The notes under the pieces were generated by a model, which was not told the origin of the DNA, did no database searches, and saw only the letters and a list, made by a program, of their open reading frames with translations. This document shows, piece by piece, positions 15,955 through 24,060 of a DNA stretch of 64,000 nt. The translations under genes were made by a program, and so were the position numbers. This DNA is from GCA-002779465 sp964596535 (lineage in GTDB: Bacteria > Desulfobacterota > Desulfobacteria > Desulfobacterales > UBA2156): NCBI GenBank assembly GCA_964596535.1, contig CAZQUR010000002.1, positions 19,476 through 83,475 of the forward strand. Direction: 5' to 3'. Numbering within the stretch: the stretch's first letter is position 1; each line of letters starts with the position of its first letter.

Positions 15955-17433
15955 TTACCGGATGTGGAGTTCGTAGATTTTCCGGAAATGATGGCCGTAG
16001 ATGGAAAGGGTGATGGCCAGCGGAAAAAGGCGGGGGCGCCGGATCAGGGTCCAGAAAACGAGATACCAGTATTGAAACCGCTCTCTGCCCCATATCCCGA
16101 GCCGCACCGCCGACCGAAAAAAAGCGCAAAATCTCTGGAAGTCCAGAGGGGCACGGACCTCCGGCGCCTCAAAATCCCGTAAAAAGGTCCGGATGCGCCG
16201 GTAAAAATTCCGGGGGGAATAAATATGGCGCATGATGGAGCGGTATCCCTGTAAAAGCGTATCCAATCCCATCTTGGGGATGATGTTGGTGCTCCCGTCC
16301 ACGTTGTCTCCTGAAAAGCTTCCCACCAGGCGGTTTTCCCGGTTGAGCCGATCAAATAGGCGGGTCCCCGGGGGGGCCTGGAGGAGTCCCACCATGGCCG
16401 TGACGATCCCGCTTTTCTGGATGAATTCGATCTGTCGCTGGAATGTGGACTGGGTGTCGCTGTCAAAGCCCACGATAAATCCGCCCTGGACCTGAAGACC
16501 GGATCGGTGGATGGTCCGGACACTTTCCAGAAGATCCCGGTTTTTATTCTGACTTTTCAAGCATTCCGTCAAGGATGCTTCGTCCGGGGATTCGATCCCG
16601 ATAAAGACGGAGTCGAAACCGGCTTTCACCATCAGGCGCATCAGCTCCGGGTCGTCGGCCAGGTTGATGGATGCTTCCGTAAAAAAAACACACCCTTTTT
16701 TCCCTTTCCGCCACTCGATCAGCGCCGGCAACAGTTCGGTTTTCAGGTATCTTTTGTTGCCGATGAAATTGTCGTCCACAAAAAAGATATTGTGACGCCA
16801 TCCGGTCTCATAAATGGCATCCAGCTCCGTGACCACCTGCTGTGCGGATTTCATCCGGGGTCGGTGGCCGAACAAGACGGTGACGTTGCAAAAATCACAG
16901 TTGAAGGGGCATCCTCTGGAAAATTGGAGGCTCATGGAGGCGTACTTGTCCATCCGGATCAAATGCCACAAGGGGATGGGGGTCTGACGCAAATCGCAGT
17001 GGCCGTGGGCCCGATAGATTTTTTTCGGACGGCCCGCACGTAAATCCTCGAGGAAGGCCGGCAGGGTGATCTCGGCTTCGTCAAGGACCATGTGGTCCAC
17101 ATCGTCAAAGACTTCGGGTTCGCAGGTGAACAGCGGTCCGCCGGCAACGATCTTCAATTTTTTTTCTTTGCACCGGGCGATGACCTGTTGGGCGGATCGA
17201 CGCTGGATGACCATCCCTCCCATAAAAACGGTGTCCGCCCAGTCCAGATCCTCTTCGGCGAGTTTTTCCACATTGAGATCCACCACGCGCTTGGGCCATT
17301 CTTCCGGCAACAGGGCCGCGACGGTCAACAATCCCAACGGCGGATAGGCGGATTTTTTCCGGATAAAGGGCAACGCAAAGGTGAAACTCCAGAAGGTGTT
17401 CGGAACCGCGGGATTGACGAGCAGGACATTCAT
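15955..17433 (-). CDS. B12-binding-domain radical SAM protein (HpnR/HpnP-like architecture)
   Basis: This 492-aa protein has an N-terminal cobalamin-binding-like Rossmann region (MNVLLVNPAVPNTFW, then AYPPLGLLTVAALLP and FMGGMVIQRRSA), followed by a radical SAM core with SRGCPFNCDFCNVTVLFG near residues 190-207, supplying the three cysteines of the 4Fe-4S cluster. The C-terminal helical part resembles the DUF4070 tail found in hopanoid methylases and related enzymes. Such proteins usually methylate unactivated carbons or build lipid or cofactor modifications. The substrate cannot be assigned. I chose the ATG at 17433 because homologues begin at MNVLLVNP; the extra upstream residues look non-homologous. 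Confidence 0.83.
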   Translation of the reverse strand: MNVLLVNPAVPNTFWSFTFALPFIRKKSAYPPLGLLTVAALLPEEWPKRVVDLNVEKLAEEDLDWADTVFMGGMVIQRRSAQQVIARCKEKKLKIVAGGPLFTCEPEVFDDVDHMVLDEAEITLPAFLEDLRAGRPKKIYRAHGHCDLRQTPIPLWHLIRMDKYASMSLQFSRGCPFNCDFCNVTVLFGHRPRMKSAQQVVTELDAIYETGWRHNIFFVDDNFIGNKRYLKTELLPALIEWRKGKKGCVFFTEASINLADDPELMRLMVKAGFDSVFIGIESPDEASLTECLKSQNKNRDLLESVRTIHRSGLQVQGGFIVGFDSDTQSTFQRQIEFIQKSGIVTAMVGLLQAPPGTRLFDRLNRENRLVGSFSGDNVDGSTNIIPKMGLDTLLQGYRSIMRHIYSPRNFYRRIRTFLRDFEAPEVRAPLDFQRFCAFFRSAVRLGIWGRERFQYWYLVFWTLIRRPRLFPLAITLSIYGHHFRKIYELHIR

Positions 17434-17580
17434 GAAAACGTGTACCTTTAAAAAGGATTCGAAAATGCGTATCGTGGCCGAAACCGGTAATTTACCATAT
17501 CGACCATGTTGGGTCGTGTCAAATGAAATCGGGATGTTTTCAAATAAACACATGCATCTTTGGGCAGATGGGATTAAGTC

Positions 17581-17609
17581 TTGACAAGAGATTTCTTTTC
17601 CAATAAATA
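17581..17609 (+). promoter_or_regulatory. Likely sigma70 promoter of sat
   Basis: A perfect TTGACA (17581-17586) and TAAATA (17604-17609) are separated by 17 bases in an AT-rich stretch. They lie 80 bases upstream of the sat start, which would leave a leader of roughly 70 bases. A strong promoter is expected for this highly expressed respiratory gene. Confidence 0.55.
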
Positions 17610-17689
17610 AATCCGCTTAAACCAATAAAATGACTTTATCTGTGCACGCAGATCAAGAGAAAAACACTATCGAAAGGAGAGGAAAAGAC

Positions 17690-18964
17690 ATGTCGACACT
17701 CATTCCACCACACGGCGGCAGGGGACTTACCGCTTGTCTGCTCGAAGGCGCGGAACTTGCAGCGGAAAAGGAAAAGGCCAAGGGGCTCAAACAGGTGCCC
17801 GTTTCCCCTCGGGTCAAGGGGGACCTGATCATGATCGGGATCGGCGGATTCAGCCCCCTGACGGGATTCATGACCAAGGCCGACTGGAAGGGCGTTTGCG
17901 ACGACTTTTTGTTGAGCGACGGCACCTTCTGGCCGGTTCCGGTCACCCTGGACGTCTCCAAGGAGGATGCCGACGCCGTTGAAGTCGGACAGGAGATCGC
18001 CTTGTTCGATCCCGAGGGCCAGGAAATCATGGCCACCATGAAGGTCACGGAAAAGTACGCCATGACCGAAGCCGAGAAGCGGTATGAATGCGAGAAGGTC
18101 TTCATGGGGGAAGGGACGAAAACAACGGAGGACTTCTGGAAGGTCGCCGAGGAGGATCATCCCGGGGTCCAGATGGTCATGAAACAAAAAGACTATAATC
18201 TGGCCGGCCCGGTGAAGGTCTTGAGCGAAGGGGAATACCCCACCCGGTACGCCGGTATTTACATGCGCCCCGCCGAGTCCCGGAAAATCTTTGAGGAACG
18301 GGGATGGAGTGAAATCGCCGCCTTGCAGCTGCGAAACCCCATGCACCGCAGTCATGAATACCTGTGCAAGATCGCCGTAGAGGTGTGCGACGGTGTCTTC
18401 ATCCACTCCCTGGTAGGAAACCTGAAGCCCGGTGACATCCCCGCGAAGGTACGCGTCAAATGCATCGATGTGCTGGTGAAAAACTATTTCGTCGAAAAAT
18501 TCGTGCTCCAGGGCGGCTATCCCCTCGACATGCGCTACGCCGGACCCCGGGAAGCCCTGCTCCATGCCACCTTCCGGCAGAATTACGGATGTTCCCGGAT
18601 GATCATCGGACGGGACCATGCAGGCGTGGGGGACTTCTACGGCATGTTCGAAGCCCAGACCATCTTCGACAAGATCCCCAAGCCCACGGAGCCGGGCAAG
18701 GCCCTGTCGTGCACCCCCCTCAAGATCGACTGGACTTTTTATTGCCACAAATGTGACGGCATGGCCTCTTTGAAGACCTGCCCCCACGGAAAAGAAGACC
18801 GCGTCCTCCTTTCCGGGACCATGCTGCGGAAACTCCTCTCCGAAGGGGGTGAGATCCCCGATCACTTCGGACGCGACGAGGTCCTCGAAGTCCTGCGCGA
18901 ATATTATCAGGGATTAACCGAAAAAGTGGAGATCAAGCTCCACGGGGCCGCCACCGGCCAATAA
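17690..18964 (+). CDS. sat: Dissimilatory sulfate adenylyltransferase (ATP sulfurylase)
   Basis: Sat activates sulfate with ATP to adenosine phosphosulfate and pyrophosphate, the entry step of sulfate respiration in the cytoplasm. The 424-aa protein has the nucleotide-binding QLRNPMHRSH at residues 213-222, GNLKPGDIP at 243-251 and GRDHAGVGDFYG at 307-318. A zinc-site pattern of the prokaryotic dissimilatory type is present: CHKC at 352-355 with CPH at 364-366. ATG 17690 has a good ribosome-binding site (aaaggagagg). It is single-gene, transcribed towards qmoC, and followed by a strong terminator. In many relatives sat lies in the same direction as apr; here it faces it. Confidence 0.97.
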   Translation: MSTLIPPHGGRGLTACLLEGAELAAEKEKAKGLKQVPVSPRVKGDLIMIGIGGFSPLTGFMTKADWKGVCDDFLLSDGTFWPVPVTLDVSKEDADAVEVGQEIALFDPEGQEIMATMKVTEKYAMTEAEKRYECEKVFMGEGTKTTEDFWKVAEEDHPGVQMVMKQKDYNLAGPVKVLSEGEYPTRYAGIYMRPAESRKIFEERGWSEIAALQLRNPMHRSHEYLCKIAVEVCDGVFIHSLVGNLKPGDIPAKVRVKCIDVLVKNYFVEKFVLQGGYPLDMRYAGPREALLHATFRQNYGCSRMIIGRDHAGVGDFYGMFEAQTIFDKIPKPTEPGKALSCTPLKIDWTFYCHKCDGMASLKTCPHGKEDRVLLSGTMLRKLLSEGGEIPDHFGRDEVLEVLREYYQGLTEKVEIKLHGAATGQ

Positions 18965-19013
18965 AAAAAACGCCATTCCGATAAAAAAGGCTGCCGCTGA
19001 AATGCTGCGGCCA

Positions 19014-19048
19014 AAAAGAAAAAGGAGGCCGAAAGGCCTCCTTTTTTT
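19014..19048. terminator. Bidirectional intrinsic terminator between sat and qmoC
   Basis: The perfect stem AAAGGAGGCC / GGCCTCCTTT has a GAAA tetraloop. It is flanked by A-rich sequence on the left and a run of seven T on the right, so it can end transcripts arriving from both sat (+) and qmoC (-). Confidence 0.9.
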
Positions 19049-19066
19049 GCGTTTTAAGGCCGGTGC

Positions 19067-20215
19067 CTATTTCCGCCCGGCATACTCGTTGTACGTCATG
19101 GCCACGGTGCGATAGACCAGGTGGGCGAGTTTTGAAAAGGGCGTGTAGGCGAACAGGCACCACACCAGCATCAAATGAATGATATACAAAAAGACCGAAA
19201 CTCCGGCCAACCCTCCCAGGCGGGTCATCTGCGTTAGGAGCCCGGTGGCGCCCAGTGCCAACACCAAGCCCACCAGGTACCAATCCCAGTAATTGGAGAC
19301 CTGGTCTTTTTTCGCAAGGCGGTTCTTGATCAACAACAGGGAACCGATGACCAGGGCCACGCCGCCGGCGTTCCCGAGCCATTTCACCGGGTTGATCTGG
19401 GAGTAGGGCCCTTCGATATGAAAGACCCACTCCGCGATGAAAAAGCAGTTGGTCACGATAAAAAGACCGATGAAGCCGAAAAGGACCATCATGTGGGAAG
19501 TGGACCGGTCCCGGTTTTCGGTGCAGTCGTTGAACTTGTCATGCTTCAAAATCGCGGGGACGACGCTTACCAAAGCCTTGAAGAATCCGATGGGATCGAT
19601 TTTCTCCTTGTCGGTCTTTCCTTCGGCCACGGCGTTTTGATGGATGTCGCCCAGAAACCGCTTCAGGCCGAGGGCAAAAACACCCACCGCGAAGGCCGCC
19701 GTGGGGAGCATGATGATGTCCACCAGGTAGTTGTTGATGTACTGGGCCTGCCAGACAAAGTCCTCTTCGATGCCGAAGTTGAGCCAATGAATGCCGAACA
19801 GCTTCAGGACCAGCCCCACCACCAGGAAGATGGCGGCGGGGACGGCAAATAAAACGGGGAGCATCTTCGGGTCCCGGACCGCCTTGGCCAACGCCTTGGG
19901 CGTGGCGTATTCCATGATGGTATAGGATCGGATGGCGGCCAGGGCATCCCCGGGCTTGGCCCCCCGGGGACACAAAGTGGAACAGTCCCCGCAATTGTGG
20001 CACAACCAGATGTCGGCGTTTCCCACCAGCTTGTCCTTGAGGCCCCACGAAGCGGCGATCATCTCTTTTCGGGGAAAGGGCCTTGTGTCCGGGGAGATGG
20101 GGCAGGCCACCGAGCAGGTGGCGCACTGAAAGCATTTTTTCAGGTCCTGGCCCCCCAGTTTGCCGACCTCTTTGATGAAGTTCATGTCAGGCTCAATACG
20201 GTACGTATCTGCCAT
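19067..20215 (-). CDS. qmoC: Quinone-interacting membrane-bound oxidoreductase subunit C
   Basis: QmoC is the membrane subunit that takes electrons from menaquinol and passes them to QmoA/B. The 382-aa protein fuses an HdrC-like ferredoxin domain (CFQCATCSVACP at residues 28-39 and CHNCGDCSTLCP at 72-83) to a cytochrome b-type membrane domain with about six helices from residue 105 onward, including histidine-bearing helices such as VIYIIHLMLVWC-like FLYIIHLMLVWC. I prefer the second ATG (20215), which is seven bases after aggagg; the first ATG is too close to it. It is the last gene of qmoABC, 42 bases after qmoB. Confidence 0.94.
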   Translation of the reverse strand: MADTYRIEPDMNFIKEVGKLGGQDLKKCFQCATCSVACPISPDTRPFPRKEMIAASWGLKDKLVGNADIWLCHNCGDCSTLCPRGAKPGDALAAIRSYTIMEYATPKALAKAVRDPKMLPVLFAVPAAIFLVVGLVLKLFGIHWLNFGIEEDFVWQAQYINNYLVDIIMLPTAAFAVGVFALGLKRFLGDIHQNAVAEGKTDKEKIDPIGFFKALVSVVPAILKHDKFNDCTENRDRSTSHMMVLFGFIGLFIVTNCFFIAEWVFHIEGPYSQINPVKWLGNAGGVALVIGSLLLIKNRLAKKDQVSNYWDWYLVGLVLALGATGLLTQMTRLGGLAGVSVFLYIIHLMLVWCLFAYTPFSKLAHLVYRTVAMTYNEYAGRK

Positions 20216-20257
20216 TTCCATACCTCCTGTCTTGTTTCGCGAAATCCGCGCGGTTTT

Positions 20258-22594
20258 CTAGAATCCCTTGAACGGGTTGGGCCCCATGGCTTCGATGGAT
20301 TCCACAAAATCGTTGATGGTTTTGGGGAGATTGTCGTAATCATCGATGGCTACTTCGAACTGGGCGACCCGCTCGTTTTCCAATGCCAGGCTGGCCAGAG
20401 CCTCGCCGATCTTTTTCATCCGGATATCCGCCAGTTCGCTCCCCTTGATGAAATGGCATTGATAGTCGTCTCCGTACTTGCATCCCAAGAGGAAAACGCC
20501 GTCCATACCCTGGGAAAGGGCGTCCTTGATCCAGATGACATTGACGGATCCAAGGCATCGCACCGGAATGAGCCGGACGTCCGCAGAATAGGAAAGCCCG
20601 TTGATCCCGGCGATGTCCAGGGCGGGATAAGCGTCGTTTTCGCAAACGAGCCCTAAAATCCGCAGCGGCGGTTCGGTGTAATCGTCTTCCGATGGGACGC
20701 TGACGGCTTTCACCATGGAGCCGACGCTGTCGATGTTGTAGTCGGCGAACCCGATGATCCGTTCCGGGCATGCGCCCATACAGGTCCCGCACCGCCGGCA
20801 CCGGGCCGGGTTGGGTTTGGGCGTTCCCTTGGCGTCGTCATCGATGGCGCCGAAGGGGCATTCTTCGGTGCAGCGCTTGCACTGGGTGCACCGCTGGAAG
20901 AAAAAGTCGGGAAACGTCATGTCTCCGGAACGGGGATGTACGGAGACGCCCCGGTTCACCGATTCGAGACATTGGATGGCTTTCAACGCCGCGCCGGTGG
21001 CGTCTTCCATGGATTCTTCCACGGTCAAGGCCCGGCGGATGGCGCCGGCGGCGTAAATGCCGGTGCGCTGGGTTTCGTAGGGAAAGCAGATATAGTTGGA
21101 ATCCGCATATTCATTGAAAATGGCGTTGTCCCGGAATCCGGGGCCCTGTCGGTAGGCCAGATTCACCACGGGATCGTCCTTGGTGGCCGGCACCATGCCG
21201 GCGGCCAATACCACCATATCGGCGGAGAGTTCCACATTTTCCCCCAAGAGGGTGTTTTCCGCGGTGACGGTCAGCCCGCCGCCGTTTTTGGACACCCGGA
21301 TCACTTCTCCTTTGGTCAAAAAGATTCCCGGATCCTGCTGGATGCTTTTGTAAAAACTTTCGGAAAGGCCCGGCGTGCGCATGTGCTGGTAAAAGACAAA
21401 GGCCTTCCCGTCATCGGGATAGTCCTCCCGGACGTATTTGGCCTGCTTGAGCGCCACCAGGCTGGTGACGGATCCGGCATAGTCAAAATCCGCATCATCC
21501 CCTTTCCCCTGACTCTGGATGAAAACCACGGACTTGGCGGCTGTACCGTCCGAAGGCCGGAGGATTTTTCCGCCTTTGGCGATTTTTTCGAACTGGGCGT
21601 TGGTGACCACGTCGGGGATCTCGCCGTAGCCGTAATGGGCCAGTTCACCGGCTTTCGGCTGGTAGGGCCGCCATCCGGCGGCCAGGATCACGGCGCCGAA
21701 CTTCTCGCCGCTGGGGTCGAGGGTGAGGATATCCAGCCGTCCTTTGTTGTATTCCATGTATTTGGCGTGGAGTTGTTCGGCATCCAGTTCCTTCCCCTTG
21801 TCATCCAAGCACATTTCCGGGGGGAGGGGATAGGGAACGTCGAATTCGATTTTTTCGCCGGGCTTTTTGAGGGTCACCGTGAAGTTCCCGGGCTCCCCGG
21901 CGATTCGGGCCACCACCGTTTCCGTCCGGACCGAAATGAGGGGATGATCCGAGATTTCCGGGATCTTCTGTTCCACGATGGGCGGCATCAGATCTTCGTA
22001 GGGATGTTCCATGGGAAGTTGTTTGCGCCAGTGGTTGGCATGCCCCCCCAGTTGCGGTTCCTTTTCCACGATGGTGACTTCATATCCGGCCGCCGCTGCA
22101 TCCAGGGCCGCCGACATGCCGGTGATCCCGCCGCCGATGACCAGGATTTTTCGGAAAAAGGTTTCGAGCTTATAGGGTTCGGGGAGGGTGATCTTCTTCA
22201 CCCGGGCCATCCCCATCCGGATATAATCTTCGGCCATCATCAGGACGCGGTCGAATTTATCTTCGTCGGTTTTTTCTTCTTCCGTCAGGGCCGGAAAAAC
22301 CGACCGGGGATGGGTCCACACCACGCCTTCCCGCAGGTTCACCCGGTCCACGATGCACCCGGGGAATCGGAATGTGTCGAAATGGACCCGGCGGGAGCAG
22401 GCGGCGATGACCAGGGTGTTGATTCCCGAATCGATCTCGCTTTTGAGCAGGGCGATGCCGTCGTCGCCGCAAAGAAACGGATGGGTTTTGCAGGGAAACC
22501 CTTGTTCCTGGGGCACCTTTTCGAGGGCCTCCATGTCCAGGGAATCCCCGATGCCGCATCCGGTGCAAATATAGACGCCGTATTTTTTATCCAT
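20258..22594 (-). CDS. qmoB: Quinone-interacting membrane-bound oxidoreductase subunit B
   Basis: This 778-aa soluble flavin and iron-sulfur subunit is homologous to heterodisulfide reductase HdrA fused to an MvhD-like domain. It begins with YGVYICTGCGIGD (cysteines 10 and 13). The FAD-binding glycine motif KILVIGGGITGMSAAL lies near residue 150. Two 4Fe-4S clusters are bound by CTQCKRCTEECP and CRRCGTCMGACP around residues 580-625. The C-terminal MvhD part has RCLGSVNVIWI and GCKYGDDYQCHF. ATG 22594 follows aggaggt. QmoB relays electrons, together with QmoA, from QmoC to APS reductase. Gap to qmoA is 13 bases. Confidence 0.95.
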   Translation of the reverse strand: MDKKYGVYICTGCGIGDSLDMEALEKVPQEQGFPCKTHPFLCGDDGIALLKSEIDSGINTLVIAACSRRVHFDTFRFPGCIVDRVNLREGVVWTHPRSVFPALTEEEKTDEDKFDRVLMMAEDYIRMGMARVKKITLPEPYKLETFFRKILVIGGGITGMSAALDAAAAGYEVTIVEKEPQLGGHANHWRKQLPMEHPYEDLMPPIVEQKIPEISDHPLISVRTETVVARIAGEPGNFTVTLKKPGEKIEFDVPYPLPPEMCLDDKGKELDAEQLHAKYMEYNKGRLDILTLDPSGEKFGAVILAAGWRPYQPKAGELAHYGYGEIPDVVTNAQFEKIAKGGKILRPSDGTAAKSVVFIQSQGKGDDADFDYAGSVTSLVALKQAKYVREDYPDDGKAFVFYQHMRTPGLSESFYKSIQQDPGIFLTKGEVIRVSKNGGGLTVTAENTLLGENVELSADMVVLAAGMVPATKDDPVVNLAYRQGPGFRDNAIFNEYADSNYICFPYETQRTGIYAAGAIRRALTVEESMEDATGAALKAIQCLESVNRGVSVHPRSGDMTFPDFFFQRCTQCKRCTEECPFGAIDDDAKGTPKPNPARCRRCGTCMGACPERIIGFADYNIDSVGSMVKAVSVPSEDDYTEPPLRILGLVCENDAYPALDIAGINGLSYSADVRLIPVRCLGSVNVIWIKDALSQGMDGVFLLGCKYGDDYQCHFIKGSELADIRMKKIGEALASLALENERVAQFEVAIDDYDNLPKTINDFVESIEAMGPNPFKGF

Positions 22595-22607
22595 GGATGA
22601 CCTCCTC

Positions 22608-23885
22608 CTACTTTCTCACCAGGGTTTGGATCGCTTTCAGCGCCATTCCCGTCGCATTCTGGTTGGACGAGACGACGTCGGCCGGCTTGTTGGCGCATCC
22701 CGCCGCGAACATCCCCCCCCGGGCGAAATCGTTGACGATGAATCCGTCTTCGGTGAATTTCAAGTCCGCCGGGGGTTTGGCCTGGGCGGCGGTGGGCTGC
22801 ATGCCGGTGGCCAGGACCACCATCTCCACGGCCTGCTTGATCTTTTCCCCCGTAACGGCGTTTTCCGCCACCACGGTGATGTTCTGCGTTGCCGGATCTT
22901 CGCTGACCTCTGCGACCTTCCCCTTGATGAAGTGTATCTTTTCGTCTTCCTTGATTTTTTGGTAGAAGCGCTCGTACCGGTATCCGGGCGCCCGCAGGTC
23001 GATATAAAAAATGTAGATTTGGGCTTCCGGATTCCGTTCCCGGATGTACGTGGCCTGCTTGAGGGAAGCCATACAACAGATGTAGGAACAATAGGGAAGA
23101 TGATTTTCATCCCGGGATCCGGCGCACTGGACAAAGGCGATGCTCCGGGGCGCCTTGTCGTCCGAGGGGCGCAGGATTTTACCCTGGGTGGGCCCGTTTG
23201 GAGCGGCCAGGCGCTCCATCATCATGTTGGTGATGATGTTGGGGTACCGGCCGAAGCCGAGGTTGTCGATCTTCCCCGCGTCATAGGGTTCCCAGCCCGT
23301 TGCCCAGATGATGGCGCCCACGTTCACCGTGACGGTTTTGGCCTTCATTTCCAGATCCACGGCGTCGTATTTGCAGGCGTCTTTGCACCGCGTGGCGTCT
23401 TCGGTCCCGATGATCTGGGGAGAGATCACGTACCGGGCGGGAAACGCCATCTCGAAAGGAAGATACGCCCCCTTGTGCCGGTCGATGCCGAAGTTGAAAT
23501 CGTTGACGATTTCCGTTTCACAGGCCGCGGTGCACTCCCCGCAGCAGGTGCAGTTTTCATTGACGTAGCGGGGGTTCAACCGCACCGTGACGTCGTAGTT
23601 TCCGGGGACACCATCCACCTTTTCGACTTCCGCAAGGGTGAAGGTCTTGATGTTGGGGTTGTCCTTGATTCTCCTGAAATTGATCTCCAGGCCGCAGGTA
23701 GGGGGGCACAGCTTGGGAAAATACTGATTCAGCTGCGCGACTCTCCCCCCCAGATAGGGATTCTTTTCCACGAGAAAAACCTCGTACCCCACCTCGGCGG
23801 CTTCCAGGGTGGTGGTGAGACCGCTGATGCCGCCTCCCACGACCAAAATGCTTCCGCTGCCAGGGGCTTTTTGATTGTCTGTCAT
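22608..23885 (-). CDS. qmoA: Quinone-interacting membrane-bound oxidoreductase subunit A
   Basis: This 425-aa HdrA-like flavoprotein begins its FAD-binding fold at ILVVGGGISGLTTTLEAA (about residues 12-29). Cysteine clusters include CTCCGECTAAC near 120-130 and the HdrA-type QCAGSRDENHLPYCSYICC around 250-270. In the Qmo complex it is the subunit thought to face AprBA. I chose ATG 23885, which has ggaggga upstream and matches where the family begins; the longer frame would extend into the structured leader. A terminator-like hairpin separates it from aprA, so qmoABC may have its own promoter. Confidence 0.95.
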   Translation of the reverse strand: MTDNQKAPGSGSILVVGGGISGLTTTLEAAEVGYEVFLVEKNPYLGGRVAQLNQYFPKLCPPTCGLEINFRRIKDNPNIKTFTLAEVEKVDGVPGNYDVTVRLNPRYVNENCTCCGECTAACETEIVNDFNFGIDRHKGAYLPFEMAFPARYVISPQIIGTEDATRCKDACKYDAVDLEMKAKTVTVNVGAIIWATGWEPYDAGKIDNLGFGRYPNIITNMMMERLAAPNGPTQGKILRPSDDKAPRSIAFVQCAGSRDENHLPYCSYICCMASLKQATYIRERNPEAQIYIFYIDLRAPGYRYERFYQKIKEDEKIHFIKGKVAEVSEDPATQNITVVAENAVTGEKIKQAVEMVVLATGMQPTAAQAKPPADLKFTEDGFIVNDFARGGMFAAGCANKPADVVSSNQNATGMALKAIQTLVRK

Positions 23886-23912
23886 GCCATCCCTCCGTAC
23901 TGTAAGGTATTG

Positions 23913-23981
23913 GGTTATGGGTGATAGGCGACGGGCGATCCAATGGTACAATCGATCACCCCTCGTATATCACCCATAACC
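23913..23981. repeat. Long inverted repeat upstream of qmoA
   Basis: The 14-base arms GGTTATGGGTGATA (23913-23926) and its exact complement (23968-23981) enclose 41 bases that contain further partial complementarity (GGGCGATC against GATCACCC). It lies between the aprA terminator and the qmoA start. It could be a regulator site, an RNA leader structure or a small dispersed repeat. Confidence 0.6.
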
Positions 23982-23993
23982 GGGGATCGTAAC

Positions 23994-24026
23994 AAAAACC
24001 TCCAGGTGTCTGGTGACACCTGGAGG
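23994..24026 (-). terminator. Intrinsic terminator downstream of aprA
   Basis: On the minus strand a perfect 12-base stem, CCTCCAGGTGTC with its complement and a 4-base loop, is followed directly by five T. It starts 34 bases after the aprA stop. This should end most aprBA transcripts before qmoA. Confidence 0.85.
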
Positions 24027-24060
24027 TCTGTTGCTCGACTATGTCACAGTCGTTCCTCGA

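Noticed and set aside
20936..22600. 554-codon open frame antisense to qmoB
   Set aside because: Shadow frame; Gly/His/Phe-rich with no family features.
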